From Ruminococcus sp. OA3 (GTDB taxonomy: Bacteria > Bacillota > Clostridia > Lachnospirales > Lachnospiraceae): a stretch of DNA of 64,000 nucleotides. Shown one piece after another: positions 34,671-44,028 of this stretch. The DNA is taken from the NCBI RefSeq assembly GCF_022440845.1, contig NZ_JAKNTO010000001.1, positions 1,178,001 to 1,242,000 of the forward strand. The letters run 5' to 3'. The stretch's first letter is position 1; each line of letters begins with the position of its first letter. Position numbers and translations under genes: made by a program. The notes under the pieces are model-generated. The model made no database searches. It was given only the letters and a program-made list of their open reading frames with translations, and was not told where the DNA came from.

Positions 34671-35396
34671 ATGAATCAGATTGAGGAACTTCAGAAAATT
34701 ATCGATGAGCACAATAATATCGTTTTTTTTGGGGGCGCAGGGGTATCCACTGAGAGCGGCATACCGGATTTTCGGAGCACGGACGGGCTCTATCATCAGG
34801 AATATGATGACCCTCCGGAGACGATATTGAGCCACAGCTTTTTTATGAGAAAGCCGGAAGAATTTTATCGGTTTTACCAGAGTAAGATGCTGGAACTGGA
34901 TGCGAAACCGAATGCGGCTCACATAAAACTGGCGGAGCTGGAACAGGCGGGAAAACTGGAGGCAGTGATCACTCAGAACATTGACGGACTTCATCAGCTG
35001 GCCGGAAGCAAGAAGGTCTATGAACTGCATGGAAGTGTTCACCGCAACTACTGTATGAAATGCAGGAAGTTCTATGATGCTCAGTATGTGAAAGCTGCGG
35101 GCGGAATTCCGCGGTGTACCTGCGGCGGGATGATCAAGCCGGATGTTGTACTGTATGAGGAAGGGCTGGATCAGGAAACGATTCAGAATTCAGTGCGGGC
35201 TCTTGCCGGGGCAGAGGTGGTGATCGTAGGCGGGACTTCTCTGGTGGTCTATCCTGCAGCGGGGCTGCTGGATTATTTTCGGGGAAGCTGCCTGGTTCTG
35301 ATCAATAAAGGAGCGACCTCACGTGACCGCAATGCCGATCTTTTGATCAAAAGCCCTATAGGCGAAGTATTTTCACAGATTAAAACAGGAGTTTAA
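34671..35396 (+). CDS. cobB: Sir2-family NAD-dependent protein deacylase
   Basis: 241 aa, 12 bases after the sortase with AGGAGG upstream. NAD motifs GAGVSTESGIPDFRS and TQNIDGLHQLAGS; catalytic His in ELHGS; zinc cysteines CMKCRKF and PRCTCGG; GGTSLVVYPAAGL near the end. It removes acyl groups from lysines using NAD. It probably shares a transcript with the sortase and DUF951 genes. Confidence 0.94.
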   Translation: MNQIEELQKIIDEHNNIVFFGGAGVSTESGIPDFRSTDGLYHQEYDDPPETILSHSFFMRKPEEFYRFYQSKMLELDAKPNAAHIKLAELEQAGKLEAVITQNIDGLHQLAGSKKVYELHGSVHRNYCMKCRKFYDAQYVKAAGGIPRCTCGGMIKPDVVLYEEGLDQETIQNSVRALAGAEVVIVGGTSLVVYPAAGLLDYFRGSCLVLINKGATSRDRNADLLIKSPIGEVFSQIKTGV

Positions 35397-35399
35397 GAA

Positions 35400-35594
35400 A
35401 TGACGCAATACGAAGTCGGAGATATTGTAAAACTGAAGAAAAAACATCCATGCGGCAGCTATGAGTGGGAAATTCTGAGAGTCGGAGCGGACTTTCGACT
35501 AAAATGTGCAGGATGCGGACACCAGATCATGATTGCCAGAAAACTGGTGGAGAAAAACACAAAAGGACTGCGGAAAAAGGGCGAAAAAGAATAA
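35400..35594 (+). CDS. DUF951 family protein
   Basis: 64-aa basic protein starting three bases after the sirtuin stop, with the family blocks DIVKLKKKHPCGSYEWEILRVGADFRLKCAGCGHQIMI. Cys residues in HPCG and CAGCGH may bind zinc. DUF951 genes lie next to rpsF in many Firmicutes, as here. Function is unknown. Confidence 0.9.
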   Translation: MTQYEVGDIVKLKKKHPCGSYEWEILRVGADFRLKCAGCGHQIMIARKLVEKNTKGLRKKGEKE

Positions 35595-35602
35595 ATTTGT
35601 AC

Positions 35603-35631
35603 TTGCATTCAAAGGGTGTTTATGGTAAAAT
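35603..35631 (+). promoter_or_regulatory. Promoter of rpsF-ssb-rpsR
   Basis: TTGCAT (35603-35608), 17-base spacer, TAAAAT (35626-35631). The 75-base leader contains a TCCCA/TGGGA hairpin. An S6:S18 autoregulatory element is expected at this position in many bacteria, but I cannot identify its conserved core with confidence. Confidence 0.7.
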
Positions 35632-35707
35632 GAATCCTCGTGATATATTATTTTATCCTTGTTTCCCACACAGTTGGGAGGCCAGAGACCAAAAGGAGGT
35701 AAACAGC

Positions 35708-35995
35708 ATGAACAAGTATGAATTAGCATTAGTTGTGAATGCAAAGATTGAAGACGAAGCGCGCGAAGCTGTTGTTGAGAAGGCAAAAGGCTACATCACA
35801 CGTTACAACGGCACAGTGACAGAAGTTGAAGAATGGGGTAAGAAGAGACTTGCTTACGAAATTCAGAAAATGCGCGAAGGCTTCTATTATTTCATTCAGT
35901 TTGAAGCAGATGCGGACTGCCCGGCAGAGCTGGAAAGACATGTACGTATCATGGACAACGTGCTCAGATATTTAATTGTAAAAAAAGAAGCGTAA
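35708..35995 (+). CDS. rpsF: 30S ribosomal protein S6
   Basis: 95 aa starting MNKYELALVV, with AAAAGGAGGT upstream. The central block EEWGKKRLAYEIQKMREGFYYFIQFEAD and the end IMDNVLRYLIVKKE are typical S6. It binds S18 in the platform of the small subunit, and the gene for S18 is two genes downstream in the classic rpsF-ssb-rpsR order. Confidence 0.98.
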   Translation: MNKYELALVVNAKIEDEAREAVVEKAKGYITRYNGTVTEVEEWGKKRLAYEIQKMREGFYYFIQFEADADCPAELERHVRIMDNVLRYLIVKKEA

Positions 35996-36064
35996 TCTGC
36001 GTGACCAAACCCATTAAAGGTTTGTATAGTAGCCAGGATGAGTAGTGAACAGTGAGGTAAGAAT

Positions 36065-36508
36065 ATGAACAAAGTAATTTTAATGGGACGTCTGACCAGA
36101 GATCCTGAGGTACGTTATTCCGCAGGAGAGAACGCATTGGCAATTGCAAGATATACATTGGCGGTTGACCGCAGATTTAAGCGCGACGGGGAAGCCAGCG
36201 CAGATTTTATCAGCTGTGTGGCATTTGGAAGAACTGCAGAATTTGCAGAAAAGTATTTCCGTCAGGGAATTAAGATCGCAGTCAGCGGCAGGATTCAGAC
36301 CGGAAGTTACACGAACAGGGATGGACAGAAAGTGTATACAACGGAAGTGGTAGTGGAAGACCAGGAGTTTGCTGAGAGTAAGAATGCGAGCGACAACAGT
36401 GGTTTTGCGAACACAGCACCATCTCCGGCACCGACACCGAGCGCGGCGTCAGCAGACGGATTTATGAATATTCCGGATGGCATTGATGAAGAATTGCCAT
36501 TTAACTAA
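36065..36508 (+). CDS. ssb: Single-stranded DNA-binding protein
   Basis: 147 aa: N-terminal OB fold (MNKVILMGRLTRDPEVRY...YTLAVDRRFKRDGEASADFISCVAFGRTAEFAEKYFRQG), a Pro/Ala/Ser-rich linker and the acidic tip DGIDEELPFN, which recruits partner proteins in replication and repair. It sits between rpsF and rpsR. Confidence 0.97.
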   Translation: MNKVILMGRLTRDPEVRYSAGENALAIARYTLAVDRRFKRDGEASADFISCVAFGRTAEFAEKYFRQGIKIAVSGRIQTGSYTNRDGQKVYTTEVVVEDQEFAESKNASDNSGFANTAPSPAPTPSAASADGFMNIPDGIDEELPFN

Positions 36509-36542
36509 AAATTGAGTGAAATAATACAGGAGGTAAGTTATC

Positions 36543-36806
36543 ATGGCTTATGAAAAAAGCAGCAGACCAGATTCTCCGATGAAGAGAAGAGGCGGACGCA
36601 GAAGAAAAAAAGTTTGTGTATTCTGCGGTAAAGAAAATAATGAGATCAATTACAAAGATGTTAATAAATTAAAAAGATATATCTCTGAAAGAGGAAAAAT
36701 TCTTCCGAGAAGAATCACAGGAAACTGTGCAAAACATCAGAGAGCTCTGACAGTAGAGATCAAAAAGGCACGTCATATCGCGATCATGCCTTATGTTCAG
36801 GACTAG
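36543..36806 (+). CDS. rpsR: 30S ribosomal protein S18
   Basis: 87 aa. GGAGGT before ATG 36543. A basic N-terminus and the zinc-free core [43 protein letters not shown], ending in [12 protein letters not shown], are diagnostic. Last gene of the ribosomal operon. Confidence 0.98.
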   Translation: MAYEKSSRPDSPMKRRGGRRRKKVCVFCGKENNEINYKDVNKLKRYISERGKILPRRITGNCAKHQRALTVEIKKARHIAIMPYVQD

Positions 36807-36886
36807 GCTTTGTGAATAGAGAGAGCGTATCTATTTTGCCACTAATTATGTGATTGGTAGATAAAAATTGCACACTAAGATGTATG

Positions 36887-36919
36887 AACCGTCATTGATG
36901 TTAAATCGATGGCGGTTTT
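36887..36919 (+). terminator. Terminator of rpsF-ssb-rpsR
   Basis: AACCGTCATTGA (36887-36898) pairs with TCGATGGCGGTT (36906-36917), with two G-T wobbles, followed by TT. Confidence 0.82.
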
Positions 36920-36926
36920 CTAATAC

Positions 36927-36981
36927 ACAAAAATAAAAGTACCGGTATGATTAAAAATCAAAGCGGTGCTTTTATTTTTGT
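36927..36981. terminator. A/T-flanked hairpin serving the convergent LysR gene
   Basis: ACAAAAATAAAAGTACCG (36927-36944) pairs with CGGTGCTTTTATTTTTGT (36964-36981). The A-run and T-run flanks allow function on both strands; on the minus strand it ends the LysR gene. Confidence 0.8.
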
Positions 36982-36996
36982 AACTGAACGGTGATA

Positions 36997-37887
36997 CTAC
37001 TGGTTTGTAACTGGTGGAAGCCAATTCTGGCAATAGTCCAGGAAAGATTTTGCAATTGTTGAAACACGTGTATTCTTTTTTGTAACAACAGCTCTTGAGA
37101 CTAATGCTCCTGTGCCCATTAGCGGGTTTGTGCACAGATCCGGGTAGCGTATGCCTGGGGTATCAGTCAGAATAGTAACTGCCGATCCGTTCTCAGCCCA
37201 CATCCTTGCTAACAGACGAGATGAACATATACTCAGAAAATGAGGTGCAAAGCCGTTTTCCTCGCACAAGTTTATAATGCGGTCTGAGAATCCCTTAGTA
37301 ATGCTTAGAGGAACATCCTTAAGCATCCGCACGGGAATAGCTTCGACATCAGGTGGGAACCAGTCGGAATTTGGTGCGTAAATGGCAGTAAGCTGTTCCT
37401 GTATAATATACCACGCATCAAGTGATGGAGGAACATTGCCGGGGATACGCATTATACCAATTTCAATAATACCATCTCGGATCAGACGAAGCATTTCCTC
37501 GGTATGCACCTCGAATAAATCAAATGATACATCAGGAAAAACACGATGAAAACTGGAGAATAGTTTTGTCACCAATTCATCAGGATATGAGTGGGTCAAT
37601 CCGATTCGTAAAGTTCCACGACTGCCATTGATGCAATCCTTAATTTCACTGTAAATGGAATTCTCCAGGTGATTAATTGTTTTCGCCTTGTCATAAAGAA
37701 TCTTTCCAGCAGCTGTTAATTCAATTTTCTTGGCACTACGTTTTAAAAGAGGGGCCCCAATGTTGGTTTCAAGGGCTTTTATTTGAGTGCTTAAAGCTGG
37801 CTGAGCGATATGCAGAAATCTGGCTGCTTCTGATACGGTACCAAGGTCAACGACAGTTATAAAATTTTTTAAATGTTCAGTCTTCAT
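36997..37887 (-). CDS. LysR-family regulator
   Basis: 296 aa; HTH MKTEHLKNFITVVDLGTVSEAARFLHIAQPALSTQIKALE, then an effector domain (RGTLRIGLTHSYPDELVTKLF). GGAAGG lies upstream on the minus strand. It is divergent from the AT-rich peptidase/oligopeptide-importer block and is the likely local regulator; the 191-bp gap in between is very AT-rich. Confidence 0.9.
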   Translation of the reverse strand: MKTEHLKNFITVVDLGTVSEAARFLHIAQPALSTQIKALETNIGAPLLKRSAKKIELTAAGKILYDKAKTINHLENSIYSEIKDCINGSRGTLRIGLTHSYPDELVTKLFSSFHRVFPDVSFDLFEVHTEEMLRLIRDGIIEIGIMRIPGNVPPSLDAWYIIQEQLTAIYAPNSDWFPPDVEAIPVRMLKDVPLSITKGFSDRIINLCEENGFAPHFLSICSSRLLARMWAENGSAVTILTDTPGIRYPDLCTNPLMGTGALVSRAVVTKKNTRVSTIAKSFLDYCQNWLPPVTNQ

Positions 37888-38078
37888 TGAAATGGAATTC
37901 CCTTCCTATAATAAAATTAGTATATATTAAGCAAAAAATATGTATTTTACAAAACATTTATGCTCTGATAATATAAATTATATAATAATAGACCGGCTAT
38001 TTATTAAAATAATTATACTGTTGATTGAAAAAAAATTCAATCACAAAATTTGTTAAAAGAAAGTGAGTTTAAAATTAT

Positions 38079-38381
38079 ATGGATGCTGTTCAAATTTGTG
38101 AAATCGGAATGCTGATATTATTCGGAGCCTCGTGGCCATTTAACATTATTAAATCCTGGAAATCGCAAACAACAAAAGGAAAAAGTATTGCATTCGAGTT
38201 TATTGTCATTACAGGATATATGCTCGGATTTGTGGGGAAGATAGTGTCCTGTTATCGTACCGGCAACCTTGCTTATTCAGCTTGGTTTTACATAGCAGAT
38301 ATTGTAATGGTTGCAATTGATATAGGTATTTATTTTCGTAATAGAAAGACTGATCAGCGGCTGGAAAAACATGCAATTTAA
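38079..38381 (+). CDS. Small PQ-loop-like membrane protein
   Basis: 100 aa with three predicted helices (residues 8-24, 42-60, 68-88). FGASWPFNIIKSWKSQTTKGKSIAFEF has the Pro and the Lys-Ser/Thr-rich loop seen at the end of the first helix of PQ-loop/SemiSWEET-like proteins, which act as dimers in transport of small metabolites. This is a resemblance, not a firm assignment. It uses ATG 38079 after GAAAGTGAG and is the first gene of the block that leads to the oligopeptide importer. Confidence 0.6.
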   Translation: MDAVQICEIGMLILFGASWPFNIIKSWKSQTTKGKSIAFEFIVITGYMLGFVGKIVSCYRTGNLAYSAWFYIADIVMVAIDIGIYFRNRKTDQRLEKHAI

Positions 38382-38486
38382 ATATACGCGATTTAGATAT
38401 TATTGATAATTTTAAACTTATAATGTGTTGAAGATTATTGTCCGGTGAAAGACTAATGTTGAGAAATATATGAAAGGGGACAAGAT

Positions 38487-39431
38487 ATGATGAACAATTT
38501 AGTATTGGAGCAATTTATTGAAAGAATAGATAAAGCAACGCTCAACCTGGCAGGGATTGCAGTTTCACAACATGGAAAGTGTATCGATGAGCATCGTTGG
38601 ACTGCTGATTCTCCGCACCGATTATATTCACTTTCCAAAAGTTTTACATCAACGGCAGTGGGGATGGCCATAGATGAAGGATATTTAATGCTTACAGACA
38701 GACCAGTAGATATCTTTGCGAAATTACTTCCCGATCAGGTGGATGACAAACTTGAAAATTTAACACTTCGTGATTTGTTAATAATGGCATCTGGGCATGA
38801 CAAACCTTATCTGCTGATTCACCAGAGAGATAAGGTGATGGAACCTGACTGGGTCAGATATTTTTTAAGTCAACCCATCGAACTGCAACCAGGAACAAAA
38901 TTTGTATACGATACAGGGTGCACCTATGTGGCAGGAGCAATGGTACAGCAAGTGACCAAGAAGAAGTTGCTGGATTTTTTAATGCCTCGGTTATTTGATA
39001 AGTTTGGGATTCCTCGTCCGGCGTGGTTAGAGTGCCCTAAGGGAAGAAATATTGCTGGTGATGGGCTGTACCTGCGAACAAAAGAACTTTTGAAATTTGG
39101 TCAACTTTATCTGCAGAAGGGGATTTGGTTAGGCGAGCGGCTGTTATCCGCAGATTGGATCAAAGAAGCTACTAAAGTCCAGATTGTGTCGAGTCTGACG
39201 GAAGCAGACAGTATTAATGGGGCGATGCCAGATTGGGGATGCGGATATGGTTACCAGTTTTGGATGTGCCAAACGGGTGCGGTCAGAGCCGATGGAAAGG
39301 ACAGTCAGTTTTGTATTATTGATGAGAAGTTGGATGCCGTTATTGCAATTACAGCAGATGAAGAACGCTCCCAGGAGATTTTGACTGCGGTTTGGGAAGA
39401 AATATATCCGCGGTTAGAATATACATACTAA
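38487..39431 (+). CDS. Class C beta-lactamase-fold serine hydrolase
   Basis: 314 aa, no signal peptide, so cytoplasmic. S48-L-S-K51 gives the SxxK nucleophile motif (RLYSLSKSFTSTAVGMAIDEGYL) and Y141-D-T the second active-site motif. DLLIMASGHDKP is the usual family block. It resembles D-aminopeptidases and esterases of the family more than secreted beta-lactamases. Directly upstream of an oligopeptide ABC importer, it could hydrolyse imported (D-amino-acid) peptides or esters. Confidence 0.83.
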   Translation: MMNNLVLEQFIERIDKATLNLAGIAVSQHGKCIDEHRWTADSPHRLYSLSKSFTSTAVGMAIDEGYLMLTDRPVDIFAKLLPDQVDDKLENLTLRDLLIMASGHDKPYLLIHQRDKVMEPDWVRYFLSQPIELQPGTKFVYDTGCTYVAGAMVQQVTKKKLLDFLMPRLFDKFGIPRPAWLECPKGRNIAGDGLYLRTKELLKFGQLYLQKGIWLGERLLSADWIKEATKVQIVSSLTEADSINGAMPDWGCGYGYQFWMCQTGAVRADGKDSQFCIIDEKLDAVIAITADEERSQEILTAVWEEIYPRLEYTY

Positions 39432-39461
39432 TCTAAAGGCAATAAGAAAGGAGAAGGTAAC

Positions 39462-41135
39462 ATGAAAAATGAGGTGGAAGGCAAAATGAAAAAGGCGATA
39501 GCATTATTACTGGCGATTGTCATGTCAGTGACAGCGCTAACCGGGTGTACAGTCCGACAAAAAGAAACTGCAGAGAAAAGTGGGGAAAGTGCTGCAACTG
39601 AAAGCGGGCAAAGCACTACAGGAAAAAGTGGAACGCCAACAACGAATATATTAGAAGATGGAAGAACACAGGTTACGGGGGTGTCAAAAGCAAATATTCA
39701 ATCGCTGTATCCATTTGGGGGACCTGCGGATGATAGTAATCCCTGGAAATGGCAGGCTTATGAGTTTTTATTTATCTATAATCCGGAATTAGGAAAACTG
39801 GAGTCACAGATTGCAAAAGATTATAATGTATCTGAAGACGGACTGGAATATGAAATCAGTATTTATGATTATGTATACGATTCCGCAGGCAACCATATCA
39901 CGGCAGAAGACGTAGTGTTCTGTATGCAGACAGCATTTGAAACAGGAAACTTTACGAACCTTGGTATGAATAACATGGAAAGTATTGAAGCAACTGGTGA
40001 TTATACGGTTAAGATGAAATTCTCAAACTTTATCATTGGTGCATTTGAATTTATTATGGAATACATTCCAATCGTTTCACAGAAGGCATATGAGGAATCT
40101 GGTGATGAAATGGCAACTGATCCTGTATCAACATCTCCATACAAAGTTACAAATTTTGTATCAGGATCTTCCATAACGATGGAAAAAAGAGACGATTACT
40201 GGCAGACAGATGATTCGCTTCTCTGCACATATTCACAGGCAAATGTAGATGTAATTAATCTTCAGTGTATTGCGGAAATTTCTCAGAGAAAAGTTGCACT
40301 GCAGTCGGGAACTGTAGATGTTGCTCCACTTGATACAGAATCAGCAGTAGCTATGAAAAGTGAAGGGTATAGTGAATTTGTTGTAAATTGGCCGCATATC
40401 CAGTATTTTCAATTATCAAAAGACAATAATAGCCCATTTTCTGATGAAAATTTCCGTAAAGCAGTGTTGTGCGCGATTGACAGAGACGGATTAATCGAAG
40501 CAGTATATGGAGAATACGCAGAAAAAGCAGTTCTTGGAATCAGAATTGCAGAAGATTTTGATGAAGCATGGCTGGATGAAACGTATCCTTATGAGTATGA
40601 TGTAGAAAAAGCAAAAGAGTATCTGACAGCATCTGGGTATGGAGAAGGAACAAAAATAAGAATTGTATTCCAGGCTGATGATGTTAGAAAGAAAATTGCA
40701 GAAATTCTTCAGGCGTATTTATCTCAAATCGGAATTGCAGCAGAAGTTGTATCAGAAGAACCTGGAATCTATGCAGACACACAGAGGACTCCCGCAAATT
40801 ATGACTTGACAATTACTCAAAAATATGGTTTATATTCATCTAAAATTTATAACTCATTGTTTGATACGCGTAATTATTCTTCCGGAACGACACTGATGGG
40901 TCTGAAAGATGATAATTTACAGGCATTAGTTGAAGTCGCTTGTGCTGCAAAAACAAATTCTGCTGAAACAGCAGATGATGTTCGTAATTATGTAACAGAA
41001 TATGCCTTGGTAGGTCCACTTTGCTGGTTAGCGGAACCCTATGTTATACCTGCGGATAGTGTAATTACGGAACTTGTATGCTGGGATGGTGGATTGCCTG
41101 TATATGGTGCATGCAGTTATGATTGGGAAAAGTAG
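39462..41135 (+). CDS. Oligopeptide/dipeptide-binding lipoprotein (SBP_bac_5)
   Basis: 557 aa, AAAGGAGAAGG before ATG 39462. The lipobox LTGC (residues about 24-27) follows a hydrophobic core, then a Ser/Glu/Thr linker. Family 5 blocks include IAKDYNVSEDGLEYEISI, ITAEDVVFCMQTAFE and DENFRKAVLCAIDRDGLIEAVYGEYAEKA. It should deliver peptides (or nickel/other small substrates of the family) to the permeases encoded next. Confidence 0.93.
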   Translation: MKNEVEGKMKKAIALLLAIVMSVTALTGCTVRQKETAEKSGESAATESGQSTTGKSGTPTTNILEDGRTQVTGVSKANIQSLYPFGGPADDSNPWKWQAYEFLFIYNPELGKLESQIAKDYNVSEDGLEYEISIYDYVYDSAGNHITAEDVVFCMQTAFETGNFTNLGMNNMESIEATGDYTVKMKFSNFIIGAFEFIMEYIPIVSQKAYEESGDEMATDPVSTSPYKVTNFVSGSSITMEKRDDYWQTDDSLLCTYSQANVDVINLQCIAEISQRKVALQSGTVDVAPLDTESAVAMKSEGYSEFVVNWPHIQYFQLSKDNNSPFSDENFRKAVLCAIDRDGLIEAVYGEYAEKAVLGIRIAEDFDEAWLDETYPYEYDVEKAKEYLTASGYGEGTKIRIVFQADDVRKKIAEILQAYLSQIGIAAEVVSEEPGIYADTQRTPANYDLTITQKYGLYSSKIYNSLFDTRNYSSGTTLMGLKDDNLQALVEVACAAKTNSAETADDVRNYVTEYALVGPLCWLAEPYVIPADSVITELVCWDGGLPVYGACSYDWEK

Positions 41136-41162
41136 ATAGTAATGTATTGAAGTATGAAGGTC

Positions 41163-41182
41163 TGCGGGTGTAACCACCCGCA
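41163..41182 (+). terminator. Intra-operon stem-loop after the binding-protein gene
   Basis: TGCGGGTG (41163-41170) pairs with CACCCGCA (41175-41182) around TAAC. No long T-run follows, so it is more likely a 3'-end stabiliser or partial terminator that keeps binding-protein mRNA in excess. Confidence 0.6.
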
Positions 41183-41210
41183 AACTTTCACATAAGGTAA
41201 AGGTGATGAA

Positions 41211-42164
41211 ATGATACGTTATATTTTAAAACGATTAGTGTGGATGATTCCTGTTGTCTTAGGGGTAATTGTTATTGTCTTTTCAATTTTAAGATTTTGT
41301 CCTGGGGATCCGGCAGAAATTATCGCAGGAGCAGAGGCAACGCAGGAACAGGTGGATGGTATCCGAGAAGCCTGGGGATTGGATAAACCTTTCTTCGTAC
41401 AGCTTGTCAGTTATATAGAAAATGTATTAACTGGAGATTTTGGAAAATCCTATCTGACAAATGTGTCAGTTACTTCAGAACTGGCAGCGAGAATTCCGAG
41501 AACTTTGGGTCTGGCATTTGCCTGTATGGTGATTTCTGTCATTGTCGGTGTTCCGCTTGGAATTATTGCAGCCGTGAAACAAAACAGTTGGGCAGACAGA
41601 GTGTGTATGTTAGTGGCATTGATAGGCGTTTCTATGCCGAACTTCTGGCTGGCATTGCTTTTAGTACTGCTTTTTTCTGTAAAGTTAGGCTGGCTTCCGG
41701 CTATGGGAATTGGTGGAGTGCAGTACTATATCATGCCGGCGATTGCCGGATCAATGCAGGATTTGGCACGACAGGCAAGACAGGCACGTTCCAGTATGCT
41801 GGAAGAAATCAGAGCAGATTATGTTATCACGGCAAGAGCCAAAGGCCTTTCAGAAAAAAAGGTCATCTTAAAACATGCATTGAAGAATGCACTGATTCCA
41901 GTTATTACAGTGGCTGGCAATGGATTTGGAAGTTTGTTGGGCGGCGCACTGATCCTGGAAACTATTTTCCAGATACCGGGTGTCGGGCTATATATTATCA
42001 GTGCTGTGAGCAATCGCGATTATCCGATTGTACAAGGGGGGACTATCTTTTTAGCAATTGCCTTCAGTTTTATTATGCTGGCAGTGGACTTAATCTATGC
42101 ATCGGTAGATCCGCGTATACGTGCTCAGTATACAGGTGGAAAGAGGAGGAAAAAACATGCATAA
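41211..42164 (+). CDS. Oligopeptide ABC transporter permease, DppB type
   Basis: 317 aa with six helices. The N-terminal MIRYILKRLVWMIPVVLGVIVIVF and FCPGDPAEIIAG blocks are typical of DppB; the ATPase-coupling motif is EEIRADYVITARAKGLSEKKVILKHALKNALIP. It overlaps the next permease by eight bases. Confidence 0.95.
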   Translation: MIRYILKRLVWMIPVVLGVIVIVFSILRFCPGDPAEIIAGAEATQEQVDGIREAWGLDKPFFVQLVSYIENVLTGDFGKSYLTNVSVTSELAARIPRTLGLAFACMVISVIVGVPLGIIAAVKQNSWADRVCMLVALIGVSMPNFWLALLLVLLFSVKLGWLPAMGIGGVQYYIMPAIAGSMQDLARQARQARSSMLEEIRADYVITARAKGLSEKKVILKHALKNALIPVITVAGNGFGSLLGGALILETIFQIPGVGLYIISAVSNRDYPIVQGGTIFLAIAFSFIMLAVDLIYASVDPRIRAQYTGGKRRKKHA

Positions 42165-43014
42165 GAAGAAAAATAATAGTATGTTCCTAACCGTGTGCAG
42201 ACGCATGTTCCAAAATAAACTGGCAACATTAGGATTGATCATTTTTGTAATTGAAGTGATCCTTGCAATTCTTGCGCCATATATTTCAAAATTTCCTTAT
42301 GATGAGATGAATCTGACAGCAATGTATCAGTCTCCAAATGCGGTGCATTGGTTTGGAACGGATTCGATGGGACGGGACATGTTCAGCAGAATCCTTTATG
42401 GAGGGCGGTTTTCTTTAATAATTGGCATTGGTGCTATGCTGCTTTGCATGTTGATTGGAATTGTGTTAGGAGCGCTTACTGGCTATATCGGGAAGATGTT
42501 TGATGATATCTTGATGCGATTCCTTGATGTTATACAGGCGATTCCGTCCATGCTGTTGATGATTGTTGTTGCGGCGGCGGCTGGAAATTCGGTACCTATC
42601 ATTATTGCAGTAATTGGGATATCGGGAAGTCCGGCATATGTTCGGCTGTTTCGGGCCCTGGTGCTGAAGGTGAGAAATCAGGAATATATTGAAGCCTCGC
42701 GTTCAATCAATTGCAGTCCGGCACGAACAGTGGTATCTCATATTATTCCAAATGCTATTTCACCGATGCTCGTAAATCTGACGCTTGGAGTTGCAAACTC
42801 TATCTTAGCTGCAGCAAGTCTTAGCTTTATTGGTCTGGGTGTACAGGCGCCAAATCCAGAATGGGGAGCTCTTCTTTCGGCAGGAAGACAGAATATGATG
42901 GAATATCCGTATCTGGTTATTTTTCCAGGGTTGGCGATTATGATTACAGTATTTGCACTGAATATATTTGGTGACAGTCTTCGTGATGCACTGGATCCTA
43001 AGTTGAATAATTAA
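42157..43014 (+). CDS. Oligopeptide ABC transporter permease, DppC type
   Basis: 285 aa from ATG 42157 with AGGAGG upstream. FGTDSMGRDMFSRILYGGRFSLIIG and EYIEASRSINCSPARTVVSHIIPNAISPMLV are the DppC hallmarks, the latter being the ATPase-coupling loop. Confidence 0.95.
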   Translation: MHKKKNNSMFLTVCRRMFQNKLATLGLIIFVIEVILAILAPYISKFPYDEMNLTAMYQSPNAVHWFGTDSMGRDMFSRILYGGRFSLIIGIGAMLLCMLIGIVLGALTGYIGKMFDDILMRFLDVIQAIPSMLLMIVVAAAAGNSVPIIIAVIGISGSPAYVRLFRALVLKVRNQEYIEASRSINCSPARTVVSHIIPNAISPMLVNLTLGVANSILAAASLSFIGLGVQAPNPEWGALLSAGRQNMMEYPYLVIFPGLAIMITVFALNIFGDSLRDALDPKLNN

Positions 43015-43028
43015 TGCGAGGTTAAATT

Positions 43029-44015
43029 ATGTCAGAAAAATTTTTATCGATTAAAGATCTTGTGGTGGAATATACATCAGATGGTGAAATCGTACATGCA
43101 GTTAATGGTGTTTCGCTGGAATTGAAAAAAGGGAAAACATTGGGACTGGTTGGTGAAACTGGTGCTGGAAAAACAACAATTGCAAAATCAATTCTTCGGA
43201 TTTTGCCGGATCGGGGTGCTAAAATCTGTGGTGGAGAGGTTTACTTGGATAAGGATAACCTGTTAACGTTACCAGAAAGAGATATGCAGAAAATCAGAGG
43301 CAATAAAATCTCCATGATTTTTCAGGATCCTATGACAGCATTGAACCCTTCAATGCGTATAGGCGAACAAATCAGCGAGGTTGTTGAAAAACATAATAAG
43401 ATTTCGAAAGAAGAGGCAAGAAAACGTGCAGTAGCAATGCTACAGATGGTAGGCATTCCCGAACAGCGATTCGAAGAATATCCACATCAGTTTTCGGGGG
43501 GCATGAAACAAAGGGTTGTGATAGCAATCGCTCTTGCCTGTCAGCCGGATTTGTTATTAGCAGATGAACCTACGACCGCTCTGGATGTAACGATCCAGGC
43601 GCAGGTATTGAAGATGATTATGGAATTAAAAGAAAAAAATAATACTTCTATGATTCTGATTACCCATGACCTCGGTGTTGTTGCTAATACATGTGATGAA
43701 GTAGCGATTGTCTATGCGGGGGAGATCGTGGAATATGGAACAAAATATGAAATTTTCGATCATCCGACACATCCTTATACAATTGGATTATTTGGTGCGA
43801 TTCCGGATCTAAACAGTGATGAGGAATGGTTGCATCCGGTAGATGGTCTGCCGCCAGATCCAACGGATTTGCCGAGGGGATGTGCGTTTCATCCCCGTTG
43901 TCCATATGCAGCAGAAGCATGTAAGGCTCATAAAATTTCGTTTTATACGACACCGGATGGACATAATTGCCGTTGCTGTAATACAAATCAGGTTTTGAAA
44001 CAGGTGAAGAAATGA
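43029..44015 (+). CDS. Oligopeptide ABC transporter ATPase, DppD type
   Basis: 328 aa: Walker A GETGAGKTT, QDPMTALNPSMRIGEQ, signature FSGGMKQRVVIAIAL, Walker B LLLADEPTTALDVT, and the C-terminal oligopeptide-transporter extension with CAFHPRCPYAAEAC, a cysteine cluster that binds Fe-S or metal in some members. Confidence 0.95.
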   Translation: MSEKFLSIKDLVVEYTSDGEIVHAVNGVSLELKKGKTLGLVGETGAGKTTIAKSILRILPDRGAKICGGEVYLDKDNLLTLPERDMQKIRGNKISMIFQDPMTALNPSMRIGEQISEVVEKHNKISKEEARKRAVAMLQMVGIPEQRFEEYPHQFSGGMKQRVVIAIALACQPDLLLADEPTTALDVTIQAQVLKMIMELKEKNNTSMILITHDLGVVANTCDEVAIVYAGEIVEYGTKYEIFDHPTHPYTIGLFGAIPDLNSDEEWLHPVDGLPPDPTDLPRGCAFHPRCPYAAEACKAHKISFYTTPDGHNCRCCNTNQVLKQVKK

Positions 44016-44028
44016 AAGGAATTAAGAA

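Noticed and set aside
35632-35707. S6:S18 ribosomal-protein leader element
   Set aside because: The position is right, but I could not find the conserved bulged core by eye; only a short TCCCA/TGGGA hairpin is visible. A covariance-model search would decide.
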